Both the position numbers and the translations under genes were made by a program. The notes beneath the pieces are model-generated. The model had not been told where the DNA came from and did no database searches. It saw nothing but the letters and a program-made list of their open reading frames with translations. Source: Candidatus Manganitrophus sp. (lineage in GTDB: Bacteria > Nitrospirota > Nitrospiria > SBBL01 > Manganitrophaceae). From it: a DNA stretch of 64,000 bases. Below, piece by piece: positions 1 through 9,239 of the stretch; positions within the stretch are counted from its first letter, which is position 1; each line of letters opens with the position of its first letter. The stretch lies in contig CP114561.1 in NCBI GenBank assembly GCA_028865235.1, positions 3,802,001 through 3,866,000 of the forward strand, given 5' to 3'.

Positions 1-59
1 ACTTGCTTCACCCGCTTCGGATTCCCTATAATAAAAGAAACATAAATCCGAGTGTGGTG

Positions 60-1752
60 ATGAAGAAAATAGCGGTTATTCTGGGGGGGATTGTTCTGGT
101 TTTGGTTCTCATCCTCCTGTTGGCGCCGTTTTTGGTCGACCTCTCTTTTGTTAAATCGCGTTATTTGCCCCAGGTTGAAGCGGCATTGGGACGGTCGGTC
201 GACGTCGAGAGCGTTCGCCTCTCGCTCTGGCCGCTGGGTGTTCAATTGAAAAATGTCGTTGTCCGGGATGATCCTCAATTCTCCCCCGAAGATTTTTTCC
301 GGTCCGATTCAGTCGTTGTGAGCTTCCGGCTTCTTCCGCTCTTGCAGAAAAGGGTGGAAGTGGAGGAGCTTCTCATTCAAAGCCCGGCGCTCCAACTGAT
401 TCAGGATGCGAGCGGAAAATGGAACACATCGACTCTCGGCGGCGGCAAGAAATCCCCGCCGGGGGGGACAACATCCCCGCAGGAGCAACGTCCGATCGGA
501 ATTCTTGCGGATGAAGTGATCGTCAAAAACGGGCGGATCACCCACGTTCGTCGTGTGAAGGGAGGGCCGCCGTTATCAACTTCCGCTGAAGACTTCGATC
601 TTAAACTGTCCAACCTTCAGTTGGGTGAGATCGCTTCGATCGATCTGGAGACACGGATTGAGCCGCAGGGAAAGCAGACAAGTTTGAAAGGACGGGTTGG
701 ACCGCTGACCACGGCGCTCAAACCGGAAACGATTGATCTTTCGGGAACCGTCGGGCGGAGCGATCTCCACCTTCAGGGGGGATACCAAAAAGGGCGCCTT
801 CTCTTGAGGGCGAATGCGGAGCAGGTTGATCTTGACGAGCTGATGCTCCTTCTGCCGCAAGGGGGGTCTCCTCCAAAGAAGACCTCTCTTCCTCCGGGAC
901 CCCCTCCTTCCTCTCCGGGAACAACCCCGATGGAGGTCGATTTCACTGTGAAAGAGGTTCAGGTGAAAGGGATGGAGGTCTCGAATCTTTCGGGTCGCGC
1001 GAGGTTGAATCGAAAAGTCGGCGCGCTCGAAAATTTAAACGGCAATATCTGGGGGGGGGCATTTTACGGGAAGCGGCCGGGTCGACTTATCGAGCGGCGC
1101 GTTCCCCTTCACAACAAACTTTGCGCTTCAAAAGGCCTCTCTCGGATCGGTCGTAAAGCAGTTCGTGCCGATCGATCCGGGCATTTTCAGCGGGACGACT
1201 TCGATCGGAGTGACGCTGCAAGGGAGTGGAGGAAGCTGGGGAGCGCTTTCAAAGACGTTGACGGGGAAGGGGGAATGGGAAGTGGGAGAAGGGGAGATTA
1301 AGAATGTAAATCTCCTAAGAGAGGCTCTCGCCACGCTTCAGCTCCTCGATCAGGTTCAACTCCCGCTGGAGCAGAATACCCGCTTTTCTTCCGCAAAAGG
1401 GGGGCTTCAGATCGAGGCCGGCCGCATCGGGCTGAGCCGTCTTTCCCTGGACAATCCTCTTTTTGATCTTTTGGGAGAGGGGGAGGTCGGGTTGGACGGT
1501 GTTTACCGCCTCCTCGGCGAGATGAGACTGGCCGAGTCGGTTACACAGAAAATTCGAAGCACGCCGGTCGGGTCGCTCCTCCCGATGGAGGAGGAGAAGT
1601 TGGAGGTCCCGATCGAAATTGCAGGGACCCCTCAAGGCGCCCGCCTCGCCCTCCGTGAGGAAGCGCTGAAGGAGACGGCGGCGAAGCAGCTTCGGGAAAG
1701 ACTGACAGAGAGGCTGGAAAAAGAGGGATTGGGAGGGCTACTGCAAAGATAG
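60..1752 (+). CDS. AsmA-family inner-membrane protein (frameshifted)
   Basis: Proteins of the AsmA type are anchored by one N-terminal membrane helix and expose a large repetitive domain to the periplasm, where family members act in outer-membrane lipid homeostasis. Here a basic start is followed by a hydrophobic segment (about residues 5-25), then the typical AsmA opening with a 'VEAALGRSVDVESVRLSLWP' stretch. A low-complexity Pro/Ser/Gly linker lies near 880-930. The reading frame breaks in a run of nine G at 1051-1059; removing one G joins it to the frame ending at 1752 and restores a GSGRVDLSSGAF stretch typical of the family. The start could also be GTG at 54 or 57. Substrate is unknown. 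The family call is fairly secure; the exact role is not. Confidence 0.75.
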
Positions 1753-1866
1753 CTCCTCCCCCTGAACTCATCGGAACAACATCGGTTCGTAGATCTTTCA
1801 AGAGGAGGCGGTTCGGGCTGCATTGCCGCTGCTAAGGATGGCCGCCTGCTCGAAGCGCCTTTATCG

Positions 1867-1907
1867 AACGGTCAGGGCAGATCTCTCTCCTTGACCGTTT
1901 TTCTTTT
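1867..1907 (+). terminator. Candidate intrinsic terminator after the AsmA gene
   Basis: An 8-bp inverted repeat, aacggtca (1867-1874) with tgaccgtt (1892-1899), is followed on the plus strand by a T-rich run (1898-1907). It overlaps the last codons of the convergent histone gene. The loop is long (17 nt), so strength is uncertain. Confidence 0.45.
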
Positions 1908-2054
1908 GTCCGCTCTGGCGCGCTCAATCGCTTCCATCGCGAGTTTTTCAACACGCTGACTGAGCGCCTGGAGAAATTCAGCGGAGGTGTTGAATTCAGA
2001 TTTCTCTCGAATGAACTTCTTAATTTTCGAACTTACCACCAAGATATCGGCCAT
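1872..2054 (-). CDS. Bacterial histone-fold protein (Bd0055/DUF1931 type)
   Basis: A 60-residue single-histone-fold protein. It begins MADILVVSSKIKKFI, continues with a long central helix (NTSAEFLQALSQRVEKLAME) and ends with RARADKRKTVKERDL. The last part matches the 'RKT(V/I)..eDL' signature that closes the histone fold in archaeal histones and in bacterial histones such as Bdellovibrio Bd0055, which dimerise and bind DNA. Length and the absence of tails fit the short bacterial type. A strong Shine-Dalgarno (AAGGAGG, seven bases before ATG) supports the start at 2054. The gene stands alone on the minus strand, convergent with the AsmA gene and divergent from the helicase gene. A nucleoid-binding role is inferred from the family. 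Confidence 0.85.
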   Translation of the reverse strand: MADILVVSSKIKKFIREKSEFNTSAEFLQALSQRVEKLAMEAIERARADKRKTVKERDLP

Positions 2055-2310
2055 TCATTTCCTCCTTCAGCTCTACGTTTACCCTATTGGAATATGAGAA
2101 AAGAACTCTACAAGTTCACGGTACGCGATCGGGGATTCATTCTACATCCAGTTAAAAATGTAGCATGAAAGAAGGAAGCCGCGCAACCAGAATTATTGAG
2201 CGCCCCCTCCTCAGCATAAAAACAAAACCTGTCCGGCGCGTCTGTTTGAGCTTCGCCGAGGTCAATCGGTCCTTGCATTTTCGCAAACAGCAGGGTAATA
2301 TATCAACGAT

Positions 2311-3576
2311 ATGCCTACTGAATTTCGATCGTTGCCGATTCCTCCTCCTGTTCTTGAGGGAATTGAGTCTCTCGGTTTTAAAGAATGTACTCCGATCCAG
2401 GAGGGGACCCTTCCGATCACGCTTGCCGGTAAGGATGTCGCGGGTCAGGCCCAGACCGGGACCGGAAAGACCGCCGCCTTTCTCATCGCCCTTTTTTCCC
2501 GCCTTCTCAAAACCGAGCCTTCCCCTTCCTCCAAGCTCTCTTCTCCGCGGGCGATCGTCATTGCCCCGACGCGGGAGCTGGTGATTCAAATTGCCAGAGA
2601 AGCAACCCTGCTCGGACAGAAGACCCCGTTTAACATCCAGGCCGTCTACGGCGGGATCGATTATCAGAAGCAGCGATCGATGCTGGCGGAGGGGGTCGAT
2701 CTTCTCATCGGAACGCCGGGACGACTGATCGATTATTATAAGCAAAAGGTCTACGACCTTCGCCGGGTGGAGGTTCTCGTGATCGATGAGGCCGACCGGA
2801 TGTTCGATATGGGATTTATCGCCGACCTTCGTTTTATGATGCGGCGTCTTCCTCCTTATCATAAGCGGCAATCGATGCTCTTTTCCGCCACCCTCACGCA
2901 GCGCGTGATGGAGCTGGCTTATGAACATATGAATAATCCGATCAAGATTGAAGTCTCTCCCGAACAGATCACCGCAGAGAAGGTGGAACAGATCCTGTTC
3001 CATGTGGAGCGGACAAAGAAGATCCCTCTCCTGCTCGGTTTGCTCAAGAGAGAAAGCTGGGAGCGGGTGTTGATTTTCGTCAATACCAAAAACCAGGGGG
3101 AGGTGTTGGCGAACCGGCTGACCGAGCAAGGGTATCCGGCTCGGGCGATCACCGGCGACTTGCCTCAAAAACAGCGGATGAAGGCGTTGGAGCAATTCAA
3201 GGAGAGGAAGGTGCCGATCCTGGTGGCCACCGATGTCGCCTCGCGGGGGCTGCATATCGAGGGGGTCAGCCTCGTCGTGAATTACGATCTTCCGCAAGAC
3301 CGGGAGGCGTATGTCCATCGGATCGGCCGGACCGCCCGCGCGGGCGCGGCGGGAAAGGCGTTGAGCCTGGCCGATGAGGAGTATGTCATGGCCCTGGAGG
3401 AAATCGAGGAATACATCGGACAGAAGATTCCGGTCGAATGGCCGGAAGACGACCTCTTCGTTCAGCCCAAATCGATCCCTCATTCCGAGCGGATACAAAG
3501 AACGCGGCCGGCCCATCCCCCTTCGCGCCCGACCAAGGGACGGACTTCCTCTTCAAGGCCGAGAAGGGGCCGGTGA
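2311..3576 (+). CDS. rhlE: DEAD-box RNA helicase, RhlE type
   Basis: ATP-dependent RNA helicase of 421 residues acting in ribosome assembly or mRNA turnover. All core motifs are visible in order: Q motif (TPIQ), Walker A (AQTGTGKT), PTREL, TPGR, the DEAD box inside VIDEADRMFD, SAT (FSATL), and the C-terminal HRIGRTARAG. A short basic tail rich in Arg, Pro and Ser, typical of RhlE, follows the two RecA domains. It heads a plus-strand run with the acyltransferase (54 bases on) and the transglycosylase. No good Shine-Dalgarno sits before ATG 2311, but the Q motif falls at the expected distance. The long leader (2055-2310) could hold cold-shock regulation, which I cannot show. Confidence 0.93.
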   Translation: MPTEFRSLPIPPPVLEGIESLGFKECTPIQEGTLPITLAGKDVAGQAQTGTGKTAAFLIALFSRLLKTEPSPSSKLSSPRAIVIAPTRELVIQIAREATLLGQKTPFNIQAVYGGIDYQKQRSMLAEGVDLLIGTPGRLIDYYKQKVYDLRRVEVLVIDEADRMFDMGFIADLRFMMRRLPPYHKRQSMLFSATLTQRVMELAYEHMNNPIKIEVSPEQITAEKVEQILFHVERTKKIPLLLGLLKRESWERVLIFVNTKNQGEVLANRLTEQGYPARAITGDLPQKQRMKALEQFKERKVPILVATDVASRGLHIEGVSLVVNYDLPQDREAYVHRIGRTARAGAAGKALSLADEEYVMALEEIEEYIGQKIPVEWPEDDLFVQPKSIPHSERIQRTRPAHPPSRPTKGRTSSSRPRRGR

Positions 3577-3632
3577 TCGGCCTTCTTCGATCGGCTTTAT
3601 CGCTTCCATCCATCCTAAACCCTCCATAAGTG

Positions 3633-4262
3633 ATGCAATACGGTCCCGGCTTCTTTTTAAATCTGTGGCACCTCCTCGGACTTTCCTTCTGGCATTTCGT
3701 CTTCAAGTGGATCAATCGCGTCGAGGTCTTCGGAGAAGAAAATATACCAAAACGGGGAGAGGAGGGGGTGATGCTTTTGTACAACCACATCTCGGCGATC
3801 GATCCCTTTTTGGTGGGGGCCACCAGCATGCCTTTTTTCTCCCCCGTCTGGTGGCGCGCCCCGGGGAAGGAAGAGCTGTTCGACATTCCGATCGTTCGGA
3901 CGATCCTTTCCTCTTGGGGGGCTTTTCCGGTCCGGCGGGGAAAACGCGATCTCGTCGCGATGCAAAAAATGGCGGAAATGCTGTCGCATTCGGTCGTGGT
4001 GATCGCGCCGGAGGGGAGACGTTCTTCCGACGGCGCGCTCCAGCCGGGGCGGGCCGGTGTCGGAAAGATCCTTTACGACGCGCGCCCGCGAAAGGTGATA
4101 CCGGTCCGGGTACGGAGGGTCAATCAGATTTTACCGGTCGGGAAGATCCTTCCCCGAATCGGAAAGAAGACGACCATTACCTATGGACCTCCGATCGACC
4201 TTTCGCTTTATTATTCTCTCCCGATACGGTCGAAACTTCCCAGCGAATTGTTGATACAATAA
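3633..4262 (+). CDS. 1-acyl-glycerol-3-phosphate acyltransferase (PlsC family)
   Basis: A membrane-associated acyltransferase of about 209 residues that would transfer an acyl chain to lysophosphatidate or a related lipid. The catalytic H-X4-D motif is seen as NHISAID, followed by a PVWWRAPGKEELFD stretch, and the second block is the glycerophosphate-binding APEGRRS. An N-terminal hydrophobic stretch could associate with the membrane. GTG at 3630 is an alternative start. It lies between the RhlE helicase and the MtgA transglycosylase on the same strand, so co-transcription is likely. Substrate cannot be told from sequence; other PlsC-like enzymes acylate ornithine lipids or lipid A. Confidence 0.87.
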   Translation: MQYGPGFFLNLWHLLGLSFWHFVFKWINRVEVFGEENIPKRGEEGVMLLYNHISAIDPFLVGATSMPFFSPVWWRAPGKEELFDIPIVRTILSSWGAFPVRRGKRDLVAMQKMAEMLSHSVVVIAPEGRRSSDGALQPGRAGVGKILYDARPRKVIPVRVRRVNQILPVGKILPRIGKKTTITYGPPIDLSLYYSLPIRSKLPSELLIQ

Positions 4263-4310
4263 TGGAAGAGATCGCGAAGTTATAGCGCGTTCACGTCCGG
4301 TGAGATCAAC

Positions 4311-5101
4311 ATGAAACGGGTAAGGTTTCGATCGGTTGTTTTTCTTTGTCTCTTCTTTATCCCCATCTCCGTAGGAGCGTATCTCCTCTCCTATTGGCCG
4401 GAGGTGGAGCGGCTGGCCCAAACCAATCCGAAAACGACGGCCTTGATCGAAGCGCGGAGGGCGAAGGGAAAAAAGAGGAGTCGATCTCGCTCGCCGTGCG
4501 TTGGCGGCCCCTTCGGCAGATCTCGCCCCACCTTCAGCGCGCCGTCGTCGTTGCGGAGGATGCGCGTTTTTACCAACATGAGGGATTCGATTGGGAGGCG
4601 ATCGTGGAGGCGGCCGAGCGGGATTGGGCGGCGAAATCGTTCGAATACGGCGGGAGCACGATCAGCCAGCAGCTGGTCAAGAACCTCTATCTCTCTTCGG
4701 AGAAGAGCCCGATTCGAAAGATAAAGGAAGCGTTGATCACGTCGGTGATGGAGGCGAAGTTGAAAAAGCGGCGCATTCTGGAGGTTTACCTCAATGTAGT
4801 GGAGTGGGGAGAGGGGATTTATGGCGCGGAGGCGGCCGCCGACCATTATTTTTCCAAGCCTGCGGCGGAGTTGGCCCCTCAAGAGGCGGCTTTTCTGGCG
4901 GCGATTCTTCCCGCCCCCCGTTATTACCAGAATCGCCGGTCGACCCCTTATCTGCGAAAGCGGATCGATTCCATTCTTCAGGCAATGCAAAAACGCTATC
5001 CGGAGACCCGGATGGCGATGGAAAAGGAAATTCCAAGGACGATAGAAAACTCAGAGGGACCGGAAGGGGTGGAGACAACGACTACCCCTCAAACTCCTTA
5101 G
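4311..5101 (+). CDS. mtgA: Monofunctional peptidoglycan glycosyltransferase (frameshifted)
   Basis: A GT51 enzyme that polymerises lipid II into glycan strands on the periplasmic face of the inner membrane. One N-terminal membrane helix is followed by the GT51 domain. Visible motifs are EDARFYQHEGFD (with the catalytic Glu), the GGSTISQQLVKNLYL block, the RKIKEA block and the EVYLNVVEWG block. No transpeptidase domain follows, so it is the monofunctional form. The frame breaks at a run of six A (4469-4474); seven A would join ARRAKGKK to EESISLAVRW. The last 20 bases overlap the convergent PilZ gene. Confidence 0.87.
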
Positions 5102-5420
5102 CCATTTCGATATGTGAGAGGATGATGAAATGGTTCTCTTCCGAGAGCTCTTCCGAAAACTCGATCCCCCCGGTCTGAAGGTGGCCGAAATTTTTGGCCC
5201 ACCGAATGATCCCATTAATCGATTCCGAGTGGACCTTGCCCTGCTCATCATTGAAGTAAAACGTCAGCGAGACTTCGCTTTTGACGGCAAGCGGGGTTAG
5301 GCAGCAGACGCCGACCCCTTTGTAGCTGAAGTTGACCGCGATGCCATGGAGACGGAAATCGTTCGATTCGATCTTTGCTTCGACAAAAATACTGTATCTT
5401 CTTAGCTTCCGCTGTTTCAT
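5082..5420 (-). CDS. PilZ-domain protein
   Basis: A 112-residue stand-alone PilZ domain, a cyclic-di-GMP receptor fold. It opens with an Arg-rich segment (KQRKLRRYSIF) and continues with an NFSYKGVGV loop matching the (D/N)xSxxG half of the PilZ binding motif. The RxxxR half is present only approximately, so nucleotide binding is likely but not certain. It is one of two PilZ proteins in the window; the other sits in the exopolysaccharide locus. The 3' end overlaps the transglycosylase gene on the opposite strand. Confidence 0.8.
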   Translation of the reverse strand: MKQRKLRRYSIFVEAKIESNDFRLHGIAVNFSYKGVGVCCLTPLAVKSEVSLTFYFNDEQGKVHSESINGIIRWAKNFGHLQTGGIEFSEELSEENHFIILSHIEMAKEFEG

Positions 5421-5439
5421 CTTCTCCTCTTCTTGGATG

Positions 5440-5844
5440 TCAGCCGACCTCTTTTTCTAAGAGAACGATCTCTTCTCCATCGGGGCCTTGAATCATCGCA
5501 GCCCGCTCCCCCGGGACCGGCTCATAGGGGGATTTGATCACCGGCACGTTTGCTTCCATGAGGTGCCGGACCGCCTCCTCTAAATTGTTTACCCGAAAAC
5601 CGATCGAGATTGGACCGACTGAATTGGGGCTCCACCGTTTGATGAGCGCTTGTTCCGGCTTGCCGCTGTAAAGCTCGATCCGTCCTGTTCCGGAATCAAA
5701 CCAAATAATTTTTCTCCCTTTGGGGCTTTTTTCTTCTTTGATCCGGACCAAACCGAGGGTCTCGCCGTAGAAGGTGGCGGAGCGTTCCAGGTCGGCCGTT
5801 TGGATAGCGATGTGGTGAATCTGGAAGGGATGATCCTTCTGCAT
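5440..5844 (-). CDS. Glyoxalase/VOC superfamily protein
   Basis: A single vicinal-oxygen-chelate domain protein (about 134 residues). It begins IHHIAIQTADLERSATFYGE, with the metal-ligand His near the N terminus, and has the second-half signature EAVRHLMEANVPV, followed by a GPDGEEIVLLE end carrying a likely Glu ligand. This organisation is that of glyoxalase I-like and dioxygenase-like enzymes; the reaction cannot be told. I place the start at the ATG at 5844, with GGAG seven bases upstream; ATG codons at 5865 and 5892 are alternatives. It lies just upstream of the PilZ gene on the same strand. Confidence 0.82.
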   Translation of the reverse strand: MQKDHPFQIHHIAIQTADLERSATFYGETLGLVRIKEEKSPKGRKIIWFDSGTGRIELYSGKPEQALIKRWSPNSVGPISIGFRVNNLEEAVRHLMEANVPVIKSPYEPVPGERAAMIQGPDGEEIVLLEKEVG

Positions 5845-5949
5845 GAAGCTTCTCCAAGCCGCCATCTTACTTCCCGTAGTATAGCATGTCAATTTAAAGT
5901 TGGCAGTTAAGAGGACAGGCTGCCTAAGTGTTGAAAAACCACAGGGTCG

Positions 5950-6750
5950 ATGTTAGAGTGGCCAATGATGATTGAAAGAAGAATTAAATTGCGGAATGGG
6001 TCCATTCGGTATCTGGAAGGAGGAGAAGGTGAACCGATCCTTCTTCTTCCCTCCGCCGCCGGGCGTGCCGCCGAATACCGGGAGGTCCTTCCGCTTCTTT
6101 CAAAATCGTTTCATGTTTATGCCCTCGACTATCCCGGCTTCGGCCAATCCGATTCCCTCCCTTCCATTGAGGGGACCGAAGATCTCGCGAGGTTCGTGAT
6201 CGATTGGATGGATGCCGTCGGCCTTCGGCGCTGCCATCTGGTCGGATTTTCCCTCGGCGGATGGATCGGTCTGCTTTTGGCCCTCTCCCACCCGGAGCGA
6301 TTCCAAACCCTCATCCTGATCGCTGCTTCCGGCGGACGTCTTCCCGGCGTTCCGATCGTCAGTCCGTCCGGGATGAATTTCAAAGAGATCCTCAATCGAT
6401 TTTATCATCGTCCGGAAATTCGAGAAAAATTGGCCCGACATAAACCGACACTGGCGGAGAGAGAGGAGATCCTCCGTTCTTCTCGGGCCCTTGCCCTCCT
6501 GGTTGAACGAAAAAAAGTGGTCCCGGAGCTTCACAACCGGCTTCACGAGATCCGGATGCCGACCTTAATTATTAGTGCCGACCACGATCGGGCGATTCCG
6601 GCGGTATACCAAGAACGTCTCCATTCGGGTATACTTGGATCAAAGCTCTCGGTTTTTAGGGAAACCGGCCATGCCGTTCCGGCGGAGCGGCCGGTGGAAC
6701 TGGCGGATGAAATAGCGAAATTTATCGTGGAAACTTCCGAAAAACATTGA
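5950..6750 (+). CDS. Alpha/beta hydrolase
   Basis: A soluble alpha/beta-hydrolase fold enzyme of about 260 residues. The nucleophile elbow is GFSLGGW (Ser), the acid is probably the Asp of ISADHD, and the His is in ETGHAVPAERP, so the catalytic triad looks complete. The oxyanion-hole segment appears as LLLPSAAGRAAEYRE, where an HG is commonly found. ATG codons at 5965 and 5968 are equally good starts and fit the family start (MIERRIKL) better. The substrate is unknown. The next gene downstream is an anti-sigma-like protein 50 bases away. Confidence 0.85.
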   Translation: MLEWPMMIERRIKLRNGSIRYLEGGEGEPILLLPSAAGRAAEYREVLPLLSKSFHVYALDYPGFGQSDSLPSIEGTEDLARFVIDWMDAVGLRRCHLVGFSLGGWIGLLLALSHPERFQTLILIAASGGRLPGVPIVSPSGMNFKEILNRFYHRPEIREKLARHKPTLAEREEILRSSRALALLVERKKVVPELHNRLHEIRMPTLIISADHDRAIPAVYQERLHSGILGSKLSVFRETGHAVPAERPVELADEIAKFIVETSEKH

Positions 6751-6800
6751 CTTAAAAGTCTGGAAGACAATGAGCCGTTCAGGCGTCGCTGGGATAAAAG

Positions 6801-7614
6801 ATGAAGTGCCGAGAGATTGAGGGAGACCTCTCCGCCTATCTTGCTGAAGAGGCCGATCCAGCCCTCTGCCGATCGATTAAGGCGCACCTGAAGGGGTGTA
6901 AAAAATGTCGAAGCCGTATTGCGGCCTTGAAGGCGGAGAAAGAGGGTCCAAAAAAGGCGAAGGAGGTTGCAATTTCGTCGGAGAAGATTGCCCTCTCCCC
7001 GCGGGAGCGCTCCTCCGGTTTTCCATCCACTTCTGGAATGCTCTCCGCTCTGTGGCATCGCCCCGTTGAGATAACCGTGACGATCGTGTTGGTCGGCGGG
7101 ACCCTTTTCCTCTATCAACGGGGAGCGTCCGTGAAGGCTGATTTCTCAATGACGGAAAATGGCGCTGCGCCGGCCGCAGAGGCGGTGGTCCTCTCCGCTC
7201 CCGCCGAAAACCACGAAGGTACACAGGAGAAGGAAACGCCGATCTCTCCCCCTTCCATCATCGCAAACCGCGCCGGCCGATCCGCCGGCCCCTATGCCGA
7301 TGAAGGTTCACAACGAAACGGCCCAACCTCTTTCGATGGAGGCCCGTCGGCAGGCCGCACTTCCGCAGCCGCCCGAGATCAAGCTGCTCCTGATTTCCAG
7401 GAGCATTAAAGAGGCTGCCGATGCGGTGGCTTCTCAGGGGAAAGTGCTCAGCAAAAAAGGGGATGAGATGGAGGCCAGGGTGGTGCTGCTTATCCCCGCT
7501 GAACGTTATGAGCGCTTTTCCCGATCGCTCCAATCGCTTGGACTGCTCAAAGAGATTTCCAAAAAGCCGCCTCCCGCCGAGGGATCTTTGAAAGTGGAGG
7601 TGACGATTGAATAA
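6801..7614 (+). CDS. Zinc-finger anti-sigma-like membrane protein (frameshifted)
   Basis: The N terminus is a zf-HC2 anti-sigma domain: a Cys near residue 3, another near 23, and HLKGCKKC supplying the H-x3-C-x2-C zinc site. A transmembrane segment follows (about residues 90-106), then a Pro/Ala-rich periplasmic linker and a C-terminal domain with 'KLLLISRSIKEAADAV', similar to the periplasmic halves of predicted anti-sigma factors. The frame breaks near 7248-7252 (five C; four would restore it). No sigma-factor gene lies beside it, which is unusual because anti-sigma genes normally follow their sigma gene. Confidence 0.7.
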
Positions 7615-7757
7615 GGAGTGTCCGATCCACTCTACCTTCCTGTTTTTGTGTGTTGCAATTCCCTAAACGAAAGATTTTTTTATTTTGTTGCGCTCGCTTC
7701 GAGTGAGAAGTATTGTTGCGAGAAATTCATCGTTTGCCGGTGAAGGTCGACGCGAGG

Positions 7758-9239
7758 ATGGACAGGAACGAATCGATGCGTAGAGTCTGGTTGATCGGCT
7801 TGGCTTTTTATCTCCTCTACATCGGGGCGGTGACCCTTGCCCCTTTTGATTTTCAGCTCATCTCGCAGCCCCACCGATGGGAAAAATCAGTTCTCTTTTC
7901 ATCCTCCGATGTCGCGGTCAACCTCCTTCTTTTTCTTCCTTTAGGAGGATTGCTTTATGGTTTCCTTCCGGCCCGGCCGGGGCGGTCTCGTCTGATGCCG
8001 GCGCTTCTAATCTCCGCGGCGGTCAGCCTTTCAGTGGAGACGATGCAGCTCTTTCTACCGGAGCGGTTTCCTTCGTTTAGCGACCTATTCGCCAATACCC
8101 TTGGAGGAGGGGCCGGTTTTCTTTTATTCAAGACGATGGCCGATCGAGGGTGGCTCGATTGGATTTGGGATTATCGACGGCGATTGGCGCAGCTGGGGTT
8201 TCTCTTTTATGTCGGATTTCTCATTTTTCTGGCGGCGTTCTCATGGGAAAAGCTGGACCGATGGGACCCGGGGGCACTCCTCTGGGTCGGTGTCGACCCG
8301 GAAATGGAAGACGGCTGGAAAGGGAAAGTTTTTCTCTTGGCTGTTTATGATCAGGCGTTTGATCCGGCGACGATCGAACGGCATTACCGGACCGGTGCTT
8401 CTTTTCGGCCGGAGATCCATCTTCAGCAAAACCCGATCGTCCTCTATCCCTTCGATGAGGGGGAGGGGAGCACCCTTCATGACCGCGCCGGAGTCCTTCC
8501 TCCGCTCGATCTGGAATTATCGAATTCCGGCAGAGGGAGGTGGCTCTCTCCATATGGTTATGCGTTCAACCGGTCGGCCGCGTTCATCAGCCGGGAACCG
8601 GCGGAAAAGATCCGGCAGAGAATTTCAAACAGACATCAATTTACGATAGAGGCCTGGGTTGAGATGGGACAGATTCGTTATGGAGATGTAGGACGGCTGA
8701 TCTCATTGGCCAAGACGCCCGATCTCGATTACTTCTTGCTGCAGCAGCAGGGAATCGATTTAGGTTTTGAGGTTCGAAACCGCGTCAAGACCGGATTTCC
8801 GAGCCTGGGGGATATCGAAACAACCCAATTGCCGTTTCAGTCCGGTCCGGTCCATCTTATTTCCGTCTACGATCGAGGGGAGATGCGGCTCTATTTGAAT
8901 GGGGTCCAGGTGGCCGAGGCCGTTTTAACCGACGGTCTCTTCCTCCTGACCGACTCTCTTGCGTTGAGAACGACGGTCGAGGGCGAGCGGGGCTTATTCG
9001 GATTCCTCCTCTTTCTTCCCGTCGGTTGTTTCGCGGCGCTCTCTACTCGCGTCCAATCGACAACAAGGTTCTTGACGGTCGCCCTGGCGGGATGGGTTGT
9101 CCTCATGGTGATCCATTTTCTACAAAGCCGGCATGATCCTCAGTTTTTCACCGGAGGGACCCTCCTCGTCCCGGCTTTCGCAATCGTCTTGGGGGTCCTT
9201 CTGGGAAAATTGGCGCAGGGGAGGATGAAAGAACCTTAA
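7758..9239 (+). CDS. VanZ-like membrane protein with inserted LamG-type domain
   Basis: About 493 residues. The N-terminal part is a VanZ-like membrane region (LLYIGAVTLAPFDF, then a SVETMQLFLPERFPSFSDL block typical of VanZ). A central extracytoplasmic domain resembles concanavalin/LamG sandwiches (FTIEAWVEMG ... VHLISVYDRGEMRLYLNGVQVAE). The C terminus returns to hydrophobic membrane segments. VanZ-like proteins are linked to glycopeptide tolerance in enterococci and occur near exosortase systems, but their reaction is unknown. The start is ambiguous: ATG at 7758 or 7776, or TTG at 7713. The last bases overlap the convergent PhzF gene. Confidence 0.75.
   Translation: MDRNESMRRVWLIGLAFYLLYIGAVTLAPFDFQLISQPHRWEKSVLFSSSDVAVNLLLFLPLGGLLYGFLPARPGRSRLMPALLISAAVSLSVETMQLFLPERFPSFSDLFANTLGGGAGFLLFKTMADRGWLDWIWDYRRRLAQLGFLFYVGFLIFLAAFSWEKLDRWDPGALLWVGVDPEMEDGWKGKVFLLAVYDQAFDPATIERHYRTGASFRPEIHLQQNPIVLYPFDEGEGSTLHDRAGVLPPLDLELSNSGRGRWLSPYGYAFNRSAAFISREPAEKIRQRISNRHQFTIEAWVEMGQIRYGDVGRLISLAKTPDLDYFLLQQQGIDLGFEVRNRVKTGFPSLGDIETTQLPFQSGPVHLISVYDRGEMRLYLNGVQVAEAVLTDGLFLLTDSLALRTTVEGERGLFGFLLFLPVGCFAALSTRVQSTTRFLTVALAGWVVLMVIHFLQSRHDPQFFTGGTLLVPAFAIVLGVLLGKLAQGRMKEP

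Noticed and set aside
2152-3516. A 454-codon open frame on the minus strand opposite the RhlE gene
   Set aside because: It lies fully antisense to a helicase with all motifs, and its translation is low-complexity Arg/His/Asp-rich, as expected of a shadow frame.
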